Shown in pieces: positions 9,087-19,957 of a DNA stretch of 64,000 nt. The translations under genes and the position numbers were made by a program. This DNA comes from Actinomadura coerulea (GTDB taxonomy: Bacteria > Actinomycetota > Actinomycetes > Streptosporangiales > Streptosporangiaceae), in assembly GCF_014208105.1 (NCBI RefSeq), contig NZ_JACHMQ010000001.1, forward strand, positions 2,046,001 to 2,110,000, in the 5' to 3' direction. The number at the start of each line of letters is the position of its first letter. Position 1 is the stretch's first letter. Under the pieces are notes generated by a model, which did no database searches, was not told where the DNA came from, and was given only the letters and a program-made list of their open reading frames with translations.

Positions 9087-10067
9087 TCAGATGAGCAACA
9101 GGGTCTTCCCCACGGCGGTGCGATCCTCAATCGCGGCGTGCGCGTCAGCAGCGCGTTCCAACGGGAAGGTCTGCCCGATGACCGGCCGGACAAGCCCTGC
9201 CGCAGCCTGGGACATCATCTCCTCCGCCCACCGCGTCACGTTCGGCCCGAAACCGAAGAGCTGCTCGATACCTATCAGCTCAACCCCCTTGGACCGGGCT
9301 TCCACGGAGTCGATGAGCGTGACCTCGCCACTGGAGGCTCCATGCACCGAGAACCGGCCACCGCGAGCCGTCACCTCGAACGCGGCCCGCCCGATCTGTC
9401 CGCCGACACCATCGAACACCACGTCCGGTCCCGCCCCATCGGTCGCCTCGAGCACCCGCTCGGTCCAGGTCGGCTCGGAGTAGTCGACCGCGGCCTCGGC
9501 GCCCAGTTCACGGACCAGGTCGAGCTTGCGCGCCCCGCGGGCAGCCCCGACGACCCGAGCGCCCGCCGAACGGGCGAGCTGCACCAGCAGACTGCCGACA
9601 CCACCGGCCGCCGCTTCGACCAGCACCCACTCACCGGCGCCGATGCCGGCCTTCTCGACCAGGCCCTGCGCAGTGCTGCCGTCGCTGTGCAGGGCGATGG
9701 CCTCCGCCAGGCCCAGCCCATCCGGCACTGCAAACAGTTCCTCGACCTTGCTCACGGCACGCTCGGCGAACCCACCGGTCTCTCCGGTACCGGCGATGAC
9801 ACGGCGCCCAAGCCAAGTCGACTCCACCCGCGCTCCGACCGAACTCACACGACCGGCCACCAGACCACCCGGCACATACGGCAACGACGGCCTGGCATGC
9901 CACTTATCGACGCCACGCCGGATCTGCGTCTCGACGAACGTCATGCCCGCAACCGCCACATCGACGACGACCTGGCCCGTCCCAGCCACCGGATCCGGCG
10001 TCTCACCGAGCACCAGCGCCTCCGGACCGCCGAACCGCAGCGCCTGAACCACCCGCACACCCACCAC
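9087..10067 (-). CDS. NADPH:quinone oxidoreductase-like, zinc-independent MDR family
   Basis: Medium-chain dehydrogenase/reductase of the quinone oxidoreductase branch (about 326 aa). The N-terminal GroES-like domain is followed by the Rossmann NAD(P) motif AAAGGVGSLLVQLA around residue 160, and the protein ends with the family-typical AAIEDRTAVGKTLLL. Zinc-binding cysteines of alcohol dehydrogenases are absent. The expected activity is NADPH-dependent reduction of quinones or alpha,beta-unsaturated carbonyls. Several GTG codons cluster at the start (10067, 10064, 10058, 10052), so the true N-terminus is uncertain by a few residues. It is monocistronic and convergent with the upstream GNAT gene. 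Confidence 0.88.
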   Translation of the reverse strand: MVGVRVVQALRFGGPEALVLGETPDPVAGTGQVVVDVAVAGMTFVETQIRRGVDKWHARPSLPYVPGGLVAGRVSSVGARVESTWLGRRVIAGTGETGGFAERAVSKVEELFAVPDGLGLAEAIALHSDGSTAQGLVEKAGIGAGEWVLVEAAAGGVGSLLVQLARSAGARVVGAARGARKLDLVRELGAEAAVDYSEPTWTERVLEATDGAGPDVVFDGVGGQIGRAAFEVTARGGRFSVHGASSGEVTLIDSVEARSKGVELIGIEQLFGFGPNVTRWAEEMMSQAAAGLVRPVIGQTFPLERAADAHAAIEDRTAVGKTLLLI

Positions 10068-10599
10068 CCCCTAACCGTTCACTGACAAGGAATGCAAGCA
10101 TGCAACCTCGACCACACTTGAGATCAAGGTGCCAGCCCAACCACCATCAGAACCGGGTGATGTCGGAACGGTCCCTCCCTGGTACGGAGTTCGTCGCGGG
10201 ACCCCGGAGCGAAGTCGTTGGCCGCCCGACGGGAGCGTCCAGGGGCGGCCAAGTGCGCCGCCAGCATGTACAAGGTCGAGCTGACCGCGGCGCCGAGCCG
10301 CCGGACGATCCCGGACGCCGACGTCTCCAAAGGGCGGAGCCTTCTCGATGCCCGTCGTGTCCGACGCCGGGGGAGGGCTCCGCGGCTGCTCCGCAGACGG
10401 CGACCGCCCCGTACCAGTCGCCGCGGCGCGCGGATGGGATCTGGCGCTGCAGAGAGACCAGCCGAAATGCCGAGACGTCCTCGAACAGGGAAACGCGGGG
10501 GAGAGGCTTCGTGGGGCTCTGTCAGAGCGTCACCTGGAAACGTTCAAGCCGCCGTCGTTGCGCAGCACCCCGGGGGACACCGCCCAGCGGCATCACAGG
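10068..10599. other. gap with no supported gene
   Basis: About 530 bp upstream of the quinone oxidoreductase gene. Overlapping ORFs exist on both strands (for example 10100-10693 forward and 10124-10330 reverse) but none shows a domain, a consistent codon pattern or a good ribosome site. It probably includes the oxidoreductase promoter near 10070-10130 and decayed sequence beyond it. Confidence 0.4.
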
Positions 10600-10960
10600 T
10601 CGATGCGGTACTCGATCATGTCTGAGGGTGATGGGGGAGACGTTCAGTGCGATGAACAGCGGGTCGCTGAGGTCCACAGTCCCGAGGCGTTGATCACGAT
10701 CGGTGAGGAAGCCGTCGACCCCATCGACCGCGATGGGGACGTTGCGGGCTGCGGCCCCTCGCCGTATAGCCGCAGCAGGCAGCCGTTGACATCTCGGACC
10801 AGGTCGGCCAGGTCAGCGACCGTGAGGCCGCATACCTCGGCAGTGCGTGCCACCGCGAAGCCCGCCAACAGCACCCACTAGCTCCACGTCCCGGGCCGCG
10901 GCGTGGAGGCGGCGCGGACGACTTCGCCGGGTTGCGCTTTCGCCGAGGAGATCGCCGTGG
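10600..10960 (-). pseudogene. possible degenerate tyrosine recombinase-like fragment
   Basis: On the minus strand one frame reads VLLAGFAVARTAEVCGLTVA, which resembles the helix around the first catalytic arginine of tyrosine recombinases (LLxxxGxRxSEL), although the arginine context here is altered. It is preceded in frame by a TAG stop at about 10881. After a frame change the downstream part reads VPIAVDGVDGFLTDRDQRLG and DLSDPLFIALN, like the middle of an integrase catalytic domain. No HxxR box or catalytic tyrosine was found, and there is no intact ORF. This is a by-eye similarity to a short stretch and may be wrong. The context (near a dif-like site and 5 kb from an intact recombinase) makes it plausible. 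Confidence 0.3.
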
Positions 10961-11065
10961 CGTTGGGGCTGGCCGAAGCGGACATCAGGGCGATCGCCGG
11001 AGTGGGCGAGGACAACGCCTGAGACTTGGTGCCACTGCGACACCGTCTGCGATCCGCCTCGTTCT

Positions 11066-11093
11066 ACTTAACATAATGTTCATTATCGATCAA
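11066..11093. repeat. dif-like 11-6-11 recombination core
   Basis: An AT-rich island in GC-rich surroundings. Read on the minus strand, the right half TTATGTTAAGT (11066-11076) differs at one position from the E. coli XerD arm TTATGTTAAAT. The central six bases are TGAACA. The left half TTGATCGATAA shares only its inner ATAA with the XerC arm. The inner ATAATG/CATTAT is a perfect inverted repeat. The structure fits a Xer/dif-type site, either chromosomal dif or a dif-like site used by a mobile element. Confidence 0.4.
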
Positions 11094-11140
11094 CGAGCAA
11101 ACCTGGTGAGAGCGGGGCGATCGGGACACTCCGGAGCCGT

Positions 11141-11665
11141 TCACGCGGGGTGCGCCGCGGGCTCGGCGGTGAGTTCGATCCAGAAACGGTCCTCGCCGCG
11201 GACGCGCCCGCCGTGCACGCCGCCGTTGGCGAGAATGACCCGCCGGGAAGGCTCGTTGTCGGCGGCGCACGTCAGCAGAACCCGGTCCAGGCCGAGCCGG
11301 CGGGATTCCGTCAATCCCGCCGCGAGCATCCGCGTGGCGTGGCCGCGCCTGCGCCACGGGAGCACGACGTGATATCCGATATGCCCGCCGAGCTCGGCGA
11401 GCTCCGGCGTCAGGCGATGCCGCACGATCAGAGTCCCGATGTAGTGCTCGCCCGAGACGTACCAGAACGTCGTGCACGGGACGCCCCAGCGCTCCTGGAC
11501 GCCGCGCCGGCGCGACACGAACGCCTCGAAGTCGCGGTGGGCCTCGTCCAGCCAGTCCGCCGGGGCGCCGCTCGCCAGTTGGTCGGCCCTCTCCCCGGCC
11601 AGGAACGACTCGCGCACCGCCGTCGTGGGCGGCGCCAGTCGCGGCGGCCAGGCGAGAACATCCAC
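11141..11665 (-). CDS. GNAT family N-acetyltransferase (RimJ/RimL-like)
   Basis: About 174 aa from the GTG at 11665; the longer open frame upstream is antisense to the next gene and low-complexity. The acetyl-CoA site reads PWRRRGHATRMLAAGL, and the segment LLTCAADNEPSRRVILANGG is the usual strand 5/helix 4 region, here with TCAADN as in many actinobacterial GNATs. The substrate is unknown. The gene lies about 45 bp downstream of the SnoaL-like gene on the same strand, so the two may form a bicistron. The dif-like site lies just beyond its 3' end. Confidence 0.8.
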   Translation of the reverse strand: MDVLAWPPRLAPPTTAVRESFLAGERADQLASGAPADWLDEAHRDFEAFVSRRRGVQERWGVPCTTFWYVSGEHYIGTLIVRHRLTPELAELGGHIGYHVVLPWRRRGHATRMLAAGLTESRRLGLDRVLLTCAADNEPSRRVILANGGVHGGRVRGEDRFWIELTAEPAAHPA

Positions 11666-11709
11666 CGGGCCAGTCTGGCCCAGCCCGTGACGGAACCGGG
11701 TTGTCTCCG

Positions 11710-12147
11710 TCAGGACGCGAAGGCCTGGGCGACGGCGAGGCTGTCCTCGTAGATGTGGTGCCGGACGACCAGGCCGTCCTCGACCGTGAGGTGCAGGGCG
11801 AACCGGGCGCGATAGGCGCGTCCGGTGGACCGCGACGTCTGCCGGATCTCGCCCATCACCACCGCGTCGTCGCCGTCCACCAGGATTCGCTCCACCTGCG
11901 TGTCCACCCTCTCGGGCACGTGGTGCTCGGCGAGCTGCCGGTAATGCGCGGCGGCATCGGCGCGCCCGGACCGGTGCCGGATCCAGGGCGTGGCGGCGCG
12001 GCCGTGCTCCGCCTCGGGCCAGTCCAGCTTCCAATCGCAGTGTTCGGCGTAGAGGGCGGCGATGCGGTCGGGATCGCCTTCGCCGATCCGGCGCAGCAGG
12101 TCCTCCACAACGGCGCGCGTGCTCGATGACATGGCGGTTCTGGACAT
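11710..12147 (-). CDS. SnoaL/NTF2-like protein
   Basis: About 145 aa, a cone-shaped alpha+beta barrel of the NTF2/SnoaL-like superfamily. Evidence is the N-terminal helix VVEDLLRRIGEGDPDRIAAL, then YAEHCDWKLDWP and the strand-rich C-terminal half ending with RFALHLTVEDGLVVRHHIYE. The ATG at 12147 was chosen because GGAGG lies seven bases upstream; the frame is open further 5' without family similarity. Such proteins act as small isomerases/cyclases or bind small ligands; a specific reaction cannot be given. It is followed on the same strand by a GNAT gene. Confidence 0.8.
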   Translation of the reverse strand: MSRTAMSSSTRAVVEDLLRRIGEGDPDRIAALYAEHCDWKLDWPEAEHGRAATPWIRHRSGRADAAAHYRQLAEHHVPERVDTQVERILVDGDDAVVMGEIRQTSRSTGRAYRARFALHLTVEDGLVVRHHIYEDSLAVAQAFAS

Positions 12148-12714
12148 GGGTGACCTCCGTTGATGCGCGTGATGCGCGGTCGGCGAGGTCAGCAACCCTG
12201 CCAGCGTCTTCCGCACCGCGTCGATGACCTCCCGGGTAATGGATCAGGTGGGACCCCTGCCCTCCTCCGCGCGAGACCCTCGCGCCCTATTTCACCTCAA
12301 ACAAGACAGAAGGTGGATTCTGTCTGGTTTGATCACGAAGTCTCAGCGGGCTTTCTGGGCTCGTTGAGGCATGGTCTTGACGGAATCGCGTCCCTGGCCC
12401 GGGGGCGCTGCGCGGGCTCAGGTGCGCCGGCGGCGGCCGCTGCTGGACGGGTTGCGCGCCGGATCGACGATCGCAGCGAAGCCGGCGAGGCCCTCGCCGG
12501 CGTGGGTCGCACCCGCTCCCCCGGTGGCGCGGCGATCAGCGTCAGGGCCGGTGGTCTGAACCGGGTGCGTGCGGACCGATGAGTTTCTCGGCGAGTTCGG
12601 GTCATGTTCAGGACGGCGCGTAGTACTTGACCGGAGGGCATACGGGCCGACCTGCCGTCGCTGCTTCACCGGTGCCGGTCGGCTGACCATGCCCCGTCGA
12701 CTGAAGGATGTGTC
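12148..12714. other. 567-bp divergent intergenic region
   Basis: Separates the minus-strand SnoaL-like gene from the plus-strand PPOX gene. ORFs that span it have no recognisable product. It holds a long near-perfect palindrome at 12297-12332 and presumably the promoters of both flanking genes. Confidence 0.5.
12297..12332. repeat. 36-bp near-perfect palindrome
   Basis: Left arm TCAAACAAGACAGAA (12297-12311), spacer GGTGGA, right arm TTCTGTCTGGTTTGA (12318-12332). The arms are complementary at 14 of 15 positions. It is AT-richer than its surroundings and lies between divergent genes, where neither gene ends. It could be an operator for a dimeric regulator, a recombination core, or a relic of a mobile element. 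Confidence 0.65.
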
Positions 12715-13236
12715 ATGTCCGCTAGTGAACCGGATGTCGAACTGGGCCCGTTCTCGTCTCCGGGCGCGCAGGCGACGCCGTGGGCGTCGGCGTTGGCGGT
12801 CGTCGGTGAGGCGGAGGTGTTCTGGCTTTCCACGGTACGGCCTGACGGGCGACCGCATGTGACGCCGTTGCTGGCGTTCTGGAGCCTGGGGGGCATGTGC
12901 TTCACCACGGGCGCTCAGGAGCGCAAGGCGCGGAACCTCGAGCACAATCAGCATTGTGTTCTGACGACTGGCGCGAATGTGCTGACCGGTGTGGACGTCG
13001 TCATCGAGGGTCTCGCGTCCGTGATCGAGGGGCGCTCGGAACGGGAGCAGGCTGTCGCCGACTTCGAGCGGAAGTACGGTGCGCATCTGACCAGCCCCGA
13101 GGGCACCTGGTATGGGTTGGGTGAGGCGGTCGTCGCCGGCGATGTCAGGTTGTATCGGGTAGCGCCGACCGTTGGATTCGCTTTCGGCAAGCTGCCGACG
13201 GCGAGCCAGACTCGCTACAGGTGGTCGAGCCAGTGA
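12715..13236 (+). CDS. pyridoxamine 5'-phosphate oxidase-fold protein (FMN/F420 type)
   Basis: A 173-aa split beta-barrel protein. The motif FWLSTVRPDGRPHVTPLLAFW is the flavin/deazaflavin-binding opening seen in PPOX-class proteins, followed by FTTGAQERKARNLEHNQHCV, where the basic residues contact the cofactor phosphate. The ending YRVAPTVGFAFGK is typical too. Families like this use FMN or F420 in actinomycetes, and the exact substrate is unknown. It starts at an ATG and overlaps the following serine hydrolase start (GTG 13221) by 16 bp, suggesting coupled translation. Confidence 0.82.
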   Translation: MSASEPDVELGPFSSPGAQATPWASALAVVGEAEVFWLSTVRPDGRPHVTPLLAFWSLGGMCFTTGAQERKARNLEHNQHCVLTTGANVLTGVDVVIEGLASVIEGRSEREQAVADFERKYGAHLTSPEGTWYGLGEAVVAGDVRLYRVAPTVGFAFGKLPTASQTRYRWSSQ

Positions 13237-14324
13237 CGGTGATGCCTTCGCTGCAGCAGCAGGTTCAAAGCGTCCTCGACGAGCTCGTCGAGGACGGAGC
13301 CGAGACCGGCTTGCAGGTTGCCGTTCTCCATCGCGGTGCTCTCGTCGTGGACGCTGTCGCCGGGGTCGCCGACGCAGAGACCGGGCGCGGGGTGACCCCG
13401 GAGACTCCCTTCTTCAGTTTCTCTGCGGGCAAGGTCATGACGTCGCTCATCGCTCACCTGCTCGTCGAGAACGGTGCTGTCGGATATGACATGCCGCTGG
13501 TCGAGTTGTGGCCGGAGTTCGGTGCTCACGGCAAGGCGGTCGCGACCTTTCGCCACGTGCTCACGCACTCGGTCGGCGTCCCTGCGATGCCTGATGGGAT
13601 CGGCCCTGATGATCTGACGGACTGGTCGCGGGTCTGCGCGGCGATCGCCGGTGCCGAGCCCCGGTGGCGGCCGGGGACCGAGACGGGGTACCACTCGTTC
13701 ACCTATGGCTTCCTGGTGGGTGAAATCGCACGCCGGGCCACGGGGAAACCGATGCGGCAGCTCTTGCGCGAATGGGTCGCCGCGCCTTTGGGTCTCGATG
13801 GCGAGCTGTTCTTCGGTGTGCCTCGGACCGAGTTGGCTCGGCTGGCGCGGCTTGAGGATGCCGCGCCGGTTACGGTCGTCCCGCCTGGTGGCGATGCCGT
13901 TCTTGCGCCCTGGGAACTGCGGCCGGTCGCTGCCATGGGTAACGGCCATGAGTTCCTGCAGGCGGACGTCCCGTCGGTCGGCACCTTCACGGCGCGTGGA
14001 GTCGCTGCGATGAACGCGGCGGTTCTCGATGGTCGGCTCATCGATTCGCGTCGGCTTGAGGAACTGGCGGCGGTGGCTTTCGAGGGCACTGATCAGGTCT
14101 TCGGGAACCCTGTGCGGCTGGGCTTGGGTTATCCGCTTGGCCGTATCGGTTCCGAGCCGGATGAGACGCCGACGACGTTCGGTTGGGTGGGTGGTGGCGG
14201 TAGTTGCGTCTATGCCGACGTCGCCACCGGTACGTCTTTCGCCATGACCAAGACTCGGCTGACGCCCCATTTCGACACCGCGCGGCGGCTCGCGGATCTG
14301 ACGGCCGCGGAGTTCAGTTCGTGA
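13221..14324 (+). CDS. class C beta-lactamase-fold serine hydrolase/esterase
   Basis: A 367-aa beta-lactamase-family (PF00144-type) hydrolase. The catalytic S-x-x-K is SAGK within FFSFSAGKVMTSLIAHLL near residue 72, the Tyr motif is in GYHSFTYGFLVGEIARR, and the C-terminal glycine-rich strand is FGWVGGGGSCVYAD. No signal peptide is seen, so it is probably cytoplasmic, like EstB-type esterases rather than a secreted beta-lactamase. The GTG at 13221 overlaps the PPOX gene; an ATG at 13242 is an alternative. Its 3' end overlaps the convergent DUF72 gene by 11 bp. Confidence 0.85.
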   Translation: MVEPVTVMPSLQQQVQSVLDELVEDGAETGLQVAVLHRGALVVDAVAGVADAETGRGVTPETPFFSFSAGKVMTSLIAHLLVENGAVGYDMPLVELWPEFGAHGKAVATFRHVLTHSVGVPAMPDGIGPDDLTDWSRVCAAIAGAEPRWRPGTETGYHSFTYGFLVGEIARRATGKPMRQLLREWVAAPLGLDGELFFGVPRTELARLARLEDAAPVTVVPPGGDAVLAPWELRPVAAMGNGHEFLQADVPSVGTFTARGVAAMNAAVLDGRLIDSRRLEELAAVAFEGTDQVFGNPVRLGLGYPLGRIGSEPDETPTTFGWVGGGGSCVYADVATGTSFAMTKTRLTPHFDTARRLADLTAAEFSS

Positions 14325-15018
14325 GGTCGGTGAAGCGCAGGGCGTTGCGGACGGCGGCGCCGCCGGGGTCGTTGTTGAAGTAGACGTAGGCGTCGGGTGT
14401 TCCGCTGAGTTTGTCGGCCCAGTGCTGGAGGGTCTCGTCGTCGTATTCCGGCCAGGGGTCGGCGGGGCCTTCGTGGAAGCGGAGGTAGAGCCAGTCGGCT
14501 GTGCGCCATAGAGGTGTCTGCGCCTCGCCGAGTCGGTCGGCCCAGCACAGGGCCGCGCTGTGTTTCTCCAGGATGCGGCGTGTCTGGTCTGTCCACCAGG
14601 AGGGGTGGCGGGGTTCGACGGCGACGCGGGTGCCGTCTGGGAAGTGGCGCAGGCACTCGGTGAGGCGGTCGGTGTCGGCTTGCAGGGTGGGCGGGAGTTG
14701 GAGGAGGACGGGGCCGAGCCTGTCCCCCAGGCCGTTGGCGGCGTTCATGAGGCGCGCGACCGGCTCCGCGGGGTCTTTGAGGCGTTTCATGTGGGTGAGG
14801 TAGCGGCTGGCCTTGACCGCCATGACGAAGCCGGGCGGGGTGTTGTCGTGCCAGAGCTCGAATGTCTCGCGGGCGGGGAGGCGGTAGAAGGCGTTGTTGT
14901 TCTCGACGGTGGTGAAGGTGTCGGCGTAGTGGCGCAGCCAGCGTCGTTGGGCGAGGCCGGGTGGGTAGAGGACGTCGCGCCAGTCGGTGTACTGCCATCC
15001 CGATGTGCCGATGAGCAC
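14314..15018 (-). CDS. DUF72 family protein
   Basis: A 234-aa TIM-barrel-like DUF72 protein. It has the characteristic opening LIGTSGWQYTDWRDVLYP, the block FTTVENNNAFYRLP, then LGPVLLQLPPTL, VAVEPRHPSWW and the ending VYFNNDPGGAAVRNA. The function of the family is not firmly established; the conserved acidic and aromatic residues suggest an enzyme. The GTG start at 15018 has GGGGAGG six bases upstream. Its 3' end overlaps the serine hydrolase convergently. Confidence 0.88.
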   Translation of the reverse strand: MLIGTSGWQYTDWRDVLYPPGLAQRRWLRHYADTFTTVENNNAFYRLPARETFELWHDNTPPGFVMAVKASRYLTHMKRLKDPAEPVARLMNAANGLGDRLGPVLLQLPPTLQADTDRLTECLRHFPDGTRVAVEPRHPSWWTDQTRRILEKHSAALCWADRLGEAQTPLWRTADWLYLRFHEGPADPWPEYDDETLQHWADKLSGTPDAYVYFNNDPGGAAVRNALRFTDLTN

Positions 15019-15054
15019 GGGCCCCTCCCCTGTCCGGTGGACGCGTGGGGGTGG

Positions 15055-15513
15055 TCATACCCGTTTGCGGTGCGGTTCCAGGGCGCGGATGTAGTCGACG
15101 AGGCGGACGCCGATCTCGAAGGGGATGTCGGGGCCGGTGAGGTCGGCGTCGGGCCAGGTTTCGGAGATGCGGCGCCAGGTGGTGCGGCCGAGGAAGGTGC
15201 CGGTTCGGGGTTCGTCGCCGAGGTCGGCGCGCCATGCGGCTTCGGTGGTGAGTAGGCGGGTGAGGGCGGCCTCGTTGTCGGCTTCGGCGGGGTGTTCGGC
15301 ATGGTAGCCGATCTCGATGGCGTGGTGCTGGGCGCCGGGGGCGAGTGCGGCGGGGATGATCTGGGCTTCGTAGTGCTCGCGCTGGGGTGCGGGGTCGCCG
15401 AACCAGGCTTTGACGCCGTTGTGGCGTGTGTGGATGTGGGGGTGGCCGAGGCGGGGCGGGGTGGCGCCGCGGATGATCTCGCCGATCTGGTCGAACAGTG
15501 CCCGCTCCCCCAT
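15055..15513 (-). CDS. conserved hypothetical protein
   Basis: 152 aa starting MGERALFDQIGEIIRGA. I do not recognise a named domain. The protein is soluble and mixed alpha/beta, with a patterned central section (HYEAQIIPAALAPGAQHHAI) and a conserved-looking tail (PFEIGVRLVDYIRALEPH). The longer frame upstream is antisense to the recombinase gene and not real. There is no ribosome site. Instead a TAAGAT hexamer ends seven bases before the ATG, which points to leaderless transcription. It is divergent from the recombinase gene with about 50 bp between them. Confidence 0.65.
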   Translation of the reverse strand: MGERALFDQIGEIIRGATPPRLGHPHIHTRHNGVKAWFGDPAPQREHYEAQIIPAALAPGAQHHAIEIGYHAEHPAEADNEAALTRLLTTEAAWRADLGDEPRTGTFLGRTTWRRISETWPDADLTGPDIPFEIGVRLVDYIRALEPHRKRV

Positions 15514-15526
15514 GTTGTCGATCTTA
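15514..15526 (-). promoter_or_regulatory. -10 hexamer of a leaderless promoter
   Basis: Minus-strand TAAGAT (15521-15526) fits TANNNT and stands seven bases before the ATG at 15513, placing the expected transcription start at the start codon. Confidence 0.4.
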
Positions 15527-15564
15527 CGGGGCTTCTGTCGGTGGTGGGGGGTAGCGTCCGGCGG

Positions 15565-16641
15565 GTGCGTCCTGCCGATGTTCAGCGTGTGTCCGTGGCC
15601 GAGTGTGTGGATCGCTATGCGGAGGTGGTGCGGGCGAAGGCGTCGACGGGTGCGCTGGCGCCGGCGTCCGCGGAGGTGTACGTGCGGGACGTGGTGACGT
15701 TCGGGGCGCTGGCGGGTGAGGACCGGGTGCTGGACGATCTGACGGGTGAGGACGTCGATGAGGTTCTGCTCAGGTTCGCGCGTAAGCCGGATGAGCGGCG
15801 TCGGCGGGGGGCGCGGCCTGTGGTGGCGGGGGGTGCGCCGTCGCAGAGTGCCGCGTCGCAGGCGCGGTTCCGGCGTTCGGTGTCGGCGTTCTTCCGGCAT
15901 GCGGTGGTGGCGGGGTGGGTGCAGTTGAATCCGATGCAGGCGGTGACGGTGCGGCCGAAGCAGCGGGGCGGGTTGCGGGCTGAGCGGCGTGCGTTGACGG
16001 TGGAGCAGGCGGAGGGGCTGCTGGGGGCGGCGCGTGGTCTGGTGGATGCGCCGGATGCGGGTTCGGGTGGGGCGGGTGTGCGGCGGCGGGCTGATCAGCG
16101 CACGGAGTTGCGGGACGGGTTGATCGTGTTGTTGCTGGCGGCGGTGGGGCCGCGGGTGTCGGAGTTGACGGCGGCGAATGTGGAGGACTTCTTCGTCAAC
16201 GGGGGGACGCGGTATTGGCGGATCTTCGGTAAGGGTGGGCGGACGCGGGATGTGCCGCTCCCCCGTCCGGTGGCGGAGGTGCTGGACGCGTATCTGGCGG
16301 AGGGGCGGGGGTTGCTGGATCGGGGGCGGGAGGGGAAGGCGCTGTTGTTGTCGTGGCGGGGGCGGCGGTTGGCGCGGGGTGATGTGCAGGGGGTGATCGA
16401 CCGGGTGCTGGAGCGGGTGGATGCGGGGCGGCGGCGGAGTGTGACGCCGCATGGGTTGCGGCATACGACGGCGACGCATCTTCTGGCGGCGGCGACGGAC
16501 ATGGATGCGGTGCGGCGGGTGCTGGGGCATGCGGATCTGTCGACGTTGGGCCGGTATCGCGATGAGCTTCCGGGTGAGTTGGAGGCGGCGATGCGGGTGC
16601 ATCCGCTGCTGGGTCCGGTGGAGGGCCGGCGGGGCGGTTGA
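15565..16641 (+). CDS. tyrosine recombinase/integrase (XerC/D-like)
   Basis: Site-specific recombinase of about 358 aa with all catalytic residues visible: Arg197 in GPRVSELTAANVED, Lys in FGKGGRTRDVPL, His296 and Arg299 in HGLRHTTATHL, His322 in LGHADLSTL and the nucleophile Tyr331 in GRYRDE. The N-terminal SAM-like core-binding domain starts with SVAECVDRYAEVV. The start is uncertain; in-frame GTGs at 15541, 15544 and 15565 are all possible, and the frame is open further upstream only because it is antisense to the neighbour. No excisionase or att duplication was found next to it. Similarity to XerC/XerD-type proteins, together with a dif-like site 4.5 kb away, makes a Xer-type role possible. 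Confidence 0.85.
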   Translation: MRPADVQRVSVAECVDRYAEVVRAKASTGALAPASAEVYVRDVVTFGALAGEDRVLDDLTGEDVDEVLLRFARKPDERRRRGARPVVAGGAPSQSAASQARFRRSVSAFFRHAVVAGWVQLNPMQAVTVRPKQRGGLRAERRALTVEQAEGLLGAARGLVDAPDAGSGGAGVRRRADQRTELRDGLIVLLLAAVGPRVSELTAANVEDFFVNGGTRYWRIFGKGGRTRDVPLPRPVAEVLDAYLAEGRGLLDRGREGKALLLSWRGRRLARGDVQGVIDRVLERVDAGRRRSVTPHGLRHTTATHLLAAATDMDAVRRVLGHADLSTLGRYRDELPGELEAAMRVHPLLGPVEGRRGG

Positions 16642-16642
16642 C

Positions 16643-16672
16643 GGGGCCGCCGTCGCGGGGGCGGCAGGCCCC
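16643..16672. terminator. possible hairpin terminator after the recombinase gene
   Basis: GGGGCCGCC pairs with GGCGGC and GGCCCC across an A bulge, immediately after the recombinase stop codon. The loop is imperfect and there is no T-run, so support is modest. The remaining DNA to 16917 holds no supported gene. Confidence 0.35.
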
Positions 16673-16917
16673 GCCCGTCGGTGCACCAGTGGTCCCGTCG
16701 TAGGTCCGACTCGGAGATCACCGTGGACCGTCGGCGGTAGGGGCTGCAATGTCCGACGCCGATCGGGTGGCGTTGCGCGGGCGGCTCGGGCAGGACGCGA
16801 GGGGGCCGGGCGCATCAGAACGAGAGGCCGCGGTGGGCGGTCGACTGGATCGACGCTGGCGTGGCTTCTCGTTCTGATGCTGGTCGGTGCCGCTTCTGCG
16901 TGGTCGTGGCGTAAGGG

Positions 16918-19308
<2,391 letters not shown>

Positions 19309-19393
19309 CGTGTCGTGTCTCCCTGTGTGGGGCGTGGCGGTGGCATCTGTCTACCCGAAGCGCGGTGCGGGTGTGGTGCCGGTGGGTGCCAGG

Positions 19394-19864
<471 letters not shown>

Positions 19865-19957
19865 CTGGGTGATCGTGCCATGCGGGGCGGGGTGCGGGGT
19901 GTGCCGGGGCGGGTGTTGTCGGCTCGCTCCCCCAGGTCAGCGGCCTGGTGGGGTGGG

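Noticed and set aside
15292..15564. N-terminal extension of the tyrosine recombinase
   Set aside because: The open frame upstream of about 15541 is antisense to the conserved 152-aa gene and has no integrase-like sequence.
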